This document shows, piece by piece, positions 14,701 to 16,062 of a DNA stretch of 16,062 bases. The notes beneath the pieces were generated by a model, which saw only the letters and a list, made by a program, of their open reading frames with translations, searched no databases and was not told the origin of the DNA. A program made the position numbers and the translations under genes. This DNA is from Bacteroidales bacterium (GTDB lineage Bacteria > Bacteroidota > Bacteroidia > Bacteroidales > WCHB1-69), in contig JAISDH010000189.1 of NCBI GenBank assembly GCA_031264975.1, forward strand, positions 1 through 16,062, given 5' to 3'. The stretch's first letter is position 1; every line of letters begins with the position of its first letter.

Positions 14701-15875
14701 ATAACGTCGTCTTTTGTTGCCTTAACATATATGGATAACCTGTCTACCGTTGATGCAGTTGCTATAGCGTTATTATAGGCAATACTTTTAATCCAGGCTC
14801 CGCCTCCATCAGGGTTAAATTCACTCTCATAATAAATAGCCCTTGTCCAGCTTCTGTCATAATAGGAATAATAAGGACTGAATGCGGATGTAGTTGTACC
14901 GGTACCCACTATCGAGTCTCCAACAGCGTTTGCTTTTGGCGGCTTTTGTATTGTATAATAGGAAGTCGCTATTGTATAATTGCCTATAGAATCTATTCCC
15001 GTAATAGAATAGATTACTTCCGTACCTACGCTAAATTGAGGAATGCTTGCCTTCCACAAAGCATCTCCGCTTACCGCGTCCATTTTGACGGAATCGGTTT
15101 TAACAGGAGTTCCATTTTGCGTGGCCACATATTTCAAATAAGGTATTTTAATGGGGGCAAAAGTAGTCGTCTCTACTCTTGCATTAATTTCATAAGGTCC
15201 CGTCTTAAACACCTCTGATTGTATAAGAGGGTGGATAAATTCAACTATGGGAAAGTTAACCGCATAGGTAGCTCCCACAACTTCAATATTATCTATCAAC
15301 CAACCATAAGCGACTTCCGTTCCTTGTGTAGAACCGTGTTTGAGAATAAATCTAAACTGTACGCTGGCGTCAGACCCAACATCAGGACCTAAATCAAAGA
15401 TTTCTTCTTTCCACCAGGAGAGGTCGGGAATAACCGTACTGTCGCTTCCCTTCCATTCGTTATAACTGTTCGCATTAAAACCTGACCCGCCATAATTCAA
15501 GGCTTTCCCTTTGTAGGCTTCAACAGGCATGAGTTGCCATCCCTGCCCGCTAATCTTATATTCTAAGACAACCCGATCTCGGGGAGATATTTTACAGATA
15601 TGCTTAAACCTAAACATAACATAGGGATAATCTACCGTATGAAAATCATAAACAGGACTTGTCAAAATGATAGAATCTCCGGGCATGTGAGGTACTTCTC
15701 CCCATAATGAATAAGGAGCGCTTGTGTAATAATTACTGCTCTTTGTCCATGCCGAAGCAGGAGAAGCAGTAAAACTAACCGTATTCCCGTCAAAGTTTTC
15801 GGGGAATGTTACTGATTGGGAAGAGGCATATAAAGCCATCAATATTCCCAATGCTAAAATAATGTACTTTCTCAT
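8712..15875 (-). CDS. Giant T9SS-secreted modular protein with beta-helix (T9SS type A sorting domain)
   Basis: 2387 residues, complete. Residues 1-19 are a signal peptide. 20-203 is a MAM-like/choice-of-anchor-J-type beta sandwich ending WLIDNIEVVG. Three kinds of unit follow in tandem: A (about 204-312 and 611-715), B (315-497 and 716-905; both with NLMVYWL and NLRPN) and C (498-610 and 906-1017; CARDB-like, with VWV..PNG and a DDTL end). Residues 1018-1450 form a parallel beta-helix rich in N, G and V repeats. A third C (1460-1570), a third A (1572-1672), a CARDB-like unit, a second MAM-like domain (1801-1957) and three more CARDB-like units come next. Residues 2303-2387 are the type A sorting domain (SQNIPNPANNSTRINYSIPE, AAGIYFYSI, VKRMMISD). 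It is probably exported across the outer membrane and anchored or released as an adhesin or matrix protein. No catalytic motif is evident. No clear promoter or Shine-Dalgarno sequence was seen. Confidence 0.92.
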   Translation of the reverse strand: MRKYIILALGILMALYASSQSVTFPENFDGNTVSFTASPASAWTKSSNYYTSAPYSLWGEVPHMPGDSIILTSPVYDFHTVDYPYVMFRFKHICKISPRDRVVLEYKISGQGWQLMPVEAYKGKALNYGGSGFNANSYNEWKGSDSTVIPDLSWWKEEIFDLGPDVGSDASVQFRFILKHGSTQGTEVAYGWLIDNIEVVGATYAVNFPIVEFIHPLIQSEVFKTGPYEINARVETTTFAPIKIPYLKYVATQNGTPVKTDSVKMDAVSGDALWKASIPQFSVGTEVIYSITGIDSIGNYTIATSYYTIQKPPKANAVGDSIVGTGTTTSAFSPYYSYYDRSWTRAIYYESEFNPDGGGAWIKSIAYNNAIATASTVDRLSIYVKATKDDVITVNGYVDPVADGATLVRSEARHISSQGWNTFPFLDLFYLPPGYNLMVYWLNNDGSYGNNGDASWYYTAQPVNNHIRAYGDAQPDLALLGNISVNNLRPNITISMEFNNFPDTSIALYSIDMTDTVSVTPAITYPVIATIKNKGDSNLTSATVYYSVNGVTQPPYNWSGNLEWDFNTAVTVGNYSPRPNQWDTIVVWVDNPNGILDGRTEDDTLTKIIYGSSDIMMTFVNPPGDTVRNTGPFPISARIYSITGANLGATIPLEVSTTHSGVTTTVTYPMTFDAIDNLWKTTIPHTLFGSDVAYSITLQDRHVNTLTIDGHFYIYRSEDGPSLDYVIIGTETEPYLFTPMNLYYENSWTRQLYLGSELQPGATGGTIHKLAWDYAEDAPDFSVADQICYMRAVSDVEILSEDWEDPLTGGGVKVWEGTLPGEPGWVEITLTQPFILPPGKNLMVYWLHAQSGYMTTSHVWNHTEMTKNMAVVGYCDCGGPGWIPSTAYNKVLSNLRPNARFYIEGLPLQDTSVALVEIESPVFTQLASSPVSVRVRIRNMGKHNLTDCMLNWSKNGTLQTPVQYTNTGGLPSDFTDTITIGEYIPGLNQRDTILVWVYLPNGKEDLNVMDDTLQAFSYGCEGVLAGIKTVGEDFPTLTDAINLIRYCGLTGDLTLLLKDTLVENVDLSNLTPQMNGYHLTITSRGNHPDSALIRPSTGTGVLLGNTNNITLKNITVDRSTGGNAIQFTGGCSNVLIRDCYLYSSATSTSYNTTAPIIKDVAGVVDNIVIINNRLNGGYVGMYLNGGASGTPNQYGTNVVFDSNTVSNQYYFGITADYVRFTSVSHNTIQSRIRNANYSWQGIRLNYSDGPIVGNRIIQRDTLATIEQPCGIFLDSYNTVNPANTDTALIANNEIIIQNNSFYSTPGGMQIYSSPRLKIVHNSIYVSGNGTTASRGMYFSDPFSGVIKNNNIVMKYEWSYPVYFSSGVSGDIDYNNYDAPTYIGYYGYGITTLAEWQQTVGIDINSTRTKIVFENDSINLMFKYNLGVTCPSIAPITQDITGAPRGGVTIKGCYEVIQPSGDLKIDQISTWSDEIVRDQTIQVLIDVTNLGTTALSSATFGWKVNDDIKASTTWTPTSALASLGQQTGVSIGSFDASGTDDVFNVVVWVESINGQPDLIHWNDTVSVSAKIVPLAEFVNPIIGDIIDNLSFTVNTRIRTETGAPATPPVMSISTIVNGNIHLSGSVAMVLNGNVWEANIPQQYYGSKVIYTTTISDLVGNSITLTDSTYIRLSNASSEKYPGYNLSILEIVDPVNRVGGSSCSDEYVSMKIVVANTGENDYDFSVNNVTFAVDVTNAITYEVSKTLNSGTLPSGSVDTIEIDPMFPIYMPGQYNMEILLISSVDHIQYDDTLNHSYISERLGLPIDETFSGSFPTEFTVRRINTVAEWSIVSQGSGADANVQPVFGSGLLSFTGSRGAMSTFATRQLELRGTVFPTLTFWYFHDTVASREYTDVLITTDGGTTYELLTTVYKQNAIYGWEPYPLDLSSYIGGDCINVLFRAMSFGEATQYIDRINITSQADLAISNIALPLETACDLSSAELQIEISTMTNQIIDLSQFSTSLAIEIPGYQTLAPIPLQKRMEGNSSDTIYIPLPNLPMGNYTIKVYLTSPVDNQPETDTAYYNVNVQPSLSVTVTQVTTQSTRINVGAKVWQDIVIENTGTVDISGIELVLRITGTNQDIVRETLPVDLAVGETYNYQFVNPYTVPADERYQVYLTAYMSCDSAHVNAVNAIEEYVDLHNLSIVSIDNPIGQADTIGAAINITVTLENTDDVNSFKNISIYAVIENEEGQSLVNRWGTIGEVLPSRTLQFTFEESYTVPDETAYWIRIYLAGSDNYPEDDTTETRRTTVDGGVSVKGIESSNVFTLSQNIPNPANNSTRINYSIPEAGKVVFHVHSVSGQLLYSETIEAAHDKQSIELNTSSFAAGIYFYSIEYKGQRLVKRMMISD

Positions 15876-15930
15876 TGCTGATAAAATTAATATATTTATA
15901 AAAAATTTGAATTACGTTGTTATAAGGAAA

Positions 15931-15977
15931 CAGGCTGCAAGCAACAGGCAACATGCAACAAGCAGGCAAGCCAAGAA
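15931..15977 (+). repeat. R1 heptamer repeat, copy 5
   Basis: GCTGCAA, GCAACAG, GCAACAT and GCAACAA are followed by GCAGGCAAGCCAAG. It starts only 55 bases upstream of the giant gene's ATG, so that gene's promoter must sit in a short AT-rich gap or within repeats. Confidence 0.8.
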
Positions 15978-16009
15978 GGGCGAAAGGACGAAGGGGCGAA
16001 AGGACGAAC
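15978..16009 (+). repeat. R3 repeat, best-preserved copy
   Basis: GGGCGAAAGGACGAAG and GGGCGAAAGGACGAAC are two 16-base tandem copies, each made of two 8-base units related to GGRCGAAR. Confidence 0.85.
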
Positions 16010-16018
16010 GGAAGAGGG

Positions 16019-16061
16019 CAGCAAGCAACATGCAACATGCAACATGCAGGCAAGCCAAGAA
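16019..16061 (+). repeat. R1 heptamer repeat, copy 6
   Basis: GCAGCAA is followed by three identical GCAACAT units and the cap GCAGGCAAGCCAAG. The three identical heptamers suggest recent slippage or expansion. The cluster may run past the window edge. Confidence 0.8.
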
Positions 16062-16062
16062 T

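Noticed and set aside
15790..16053. Minus-strand open frame rich in ACCML-type residues
   Set aside because: It is a translation of R1 and R3 repeats and overlaps the start of the giant gene in another frame.
1..16062. tRNA, rRNA, riboswitch, integrase or transposase genes
   Set aside because: I looked for cloverleaf arms, rRNA-like stretches and recombinase or transposase motifs, and found none that could be supported.

Overview
The window looks like chromosomal DNA of a Bacteroidota bacterium, most likely in Bacteroidales. Four things support this: a very large secreted protein with a C-terminal type IX secretion (T9SS) sorting domain; a Lnb-type (formerly DUF4105) membrane protein of the kind found in this phylum; start sites without clear Shine-Dalgarno sequences; and upstream boxes that fit the Bacteroidota promoter TTTG-N19-21-TAnnTTTG. 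The DNA is fairly AT-rich. The genus cannot be read from the sequence.

Layout: (1) 1-276 (+) is the 3' end of an EamA/DMT-family transporter. (2) 277-1602 has no credible gene and is packed with several families of short interspersed repeats, including six tandem palindromes. (3) 1603-2772 (-) is a Lnb-like lipoprotein N-acyltransferase family protein. It is divergent from (4) purN, 2913-3482 (+). (5) 3465-7973 (-) is tamB; its last 18 bases overlap the end of purN tail to tail. (6) 7974-8711 is a second gene-free, repeat-rich stretch. It holds the likely terminator of (7), 8712-15875 (-), a 2387-residue T9SS-secreted modular beta-rich protein. (8) 15876-16062 is the leader of that gene, running into another repeat cluster at the window edge.

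The genes do not form one pathway. purN is housekeeping purine synthesis. Three genes concern the cell envelope: Lnb-like lipoprotein maturation, TamB inter-membrane transport or outer-membrane assembly, and a giant exported surface protein. They are separated by repeat-rich spacers, so these are probably independent transcription units rather than one operon.

The most unusual content lies between the genes. Three oligonucleotide-repeat families recur, with periods of about 7, 8 and 9 bases, two of them with conserved caps. They occur in the same relative order, in either orientation, as compact composite units at several gene boundaries. A separate block carries six palindromes spaced about 21 bases apart. 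No transposase, CRISPR array, tRNA or rRNA was recognised.
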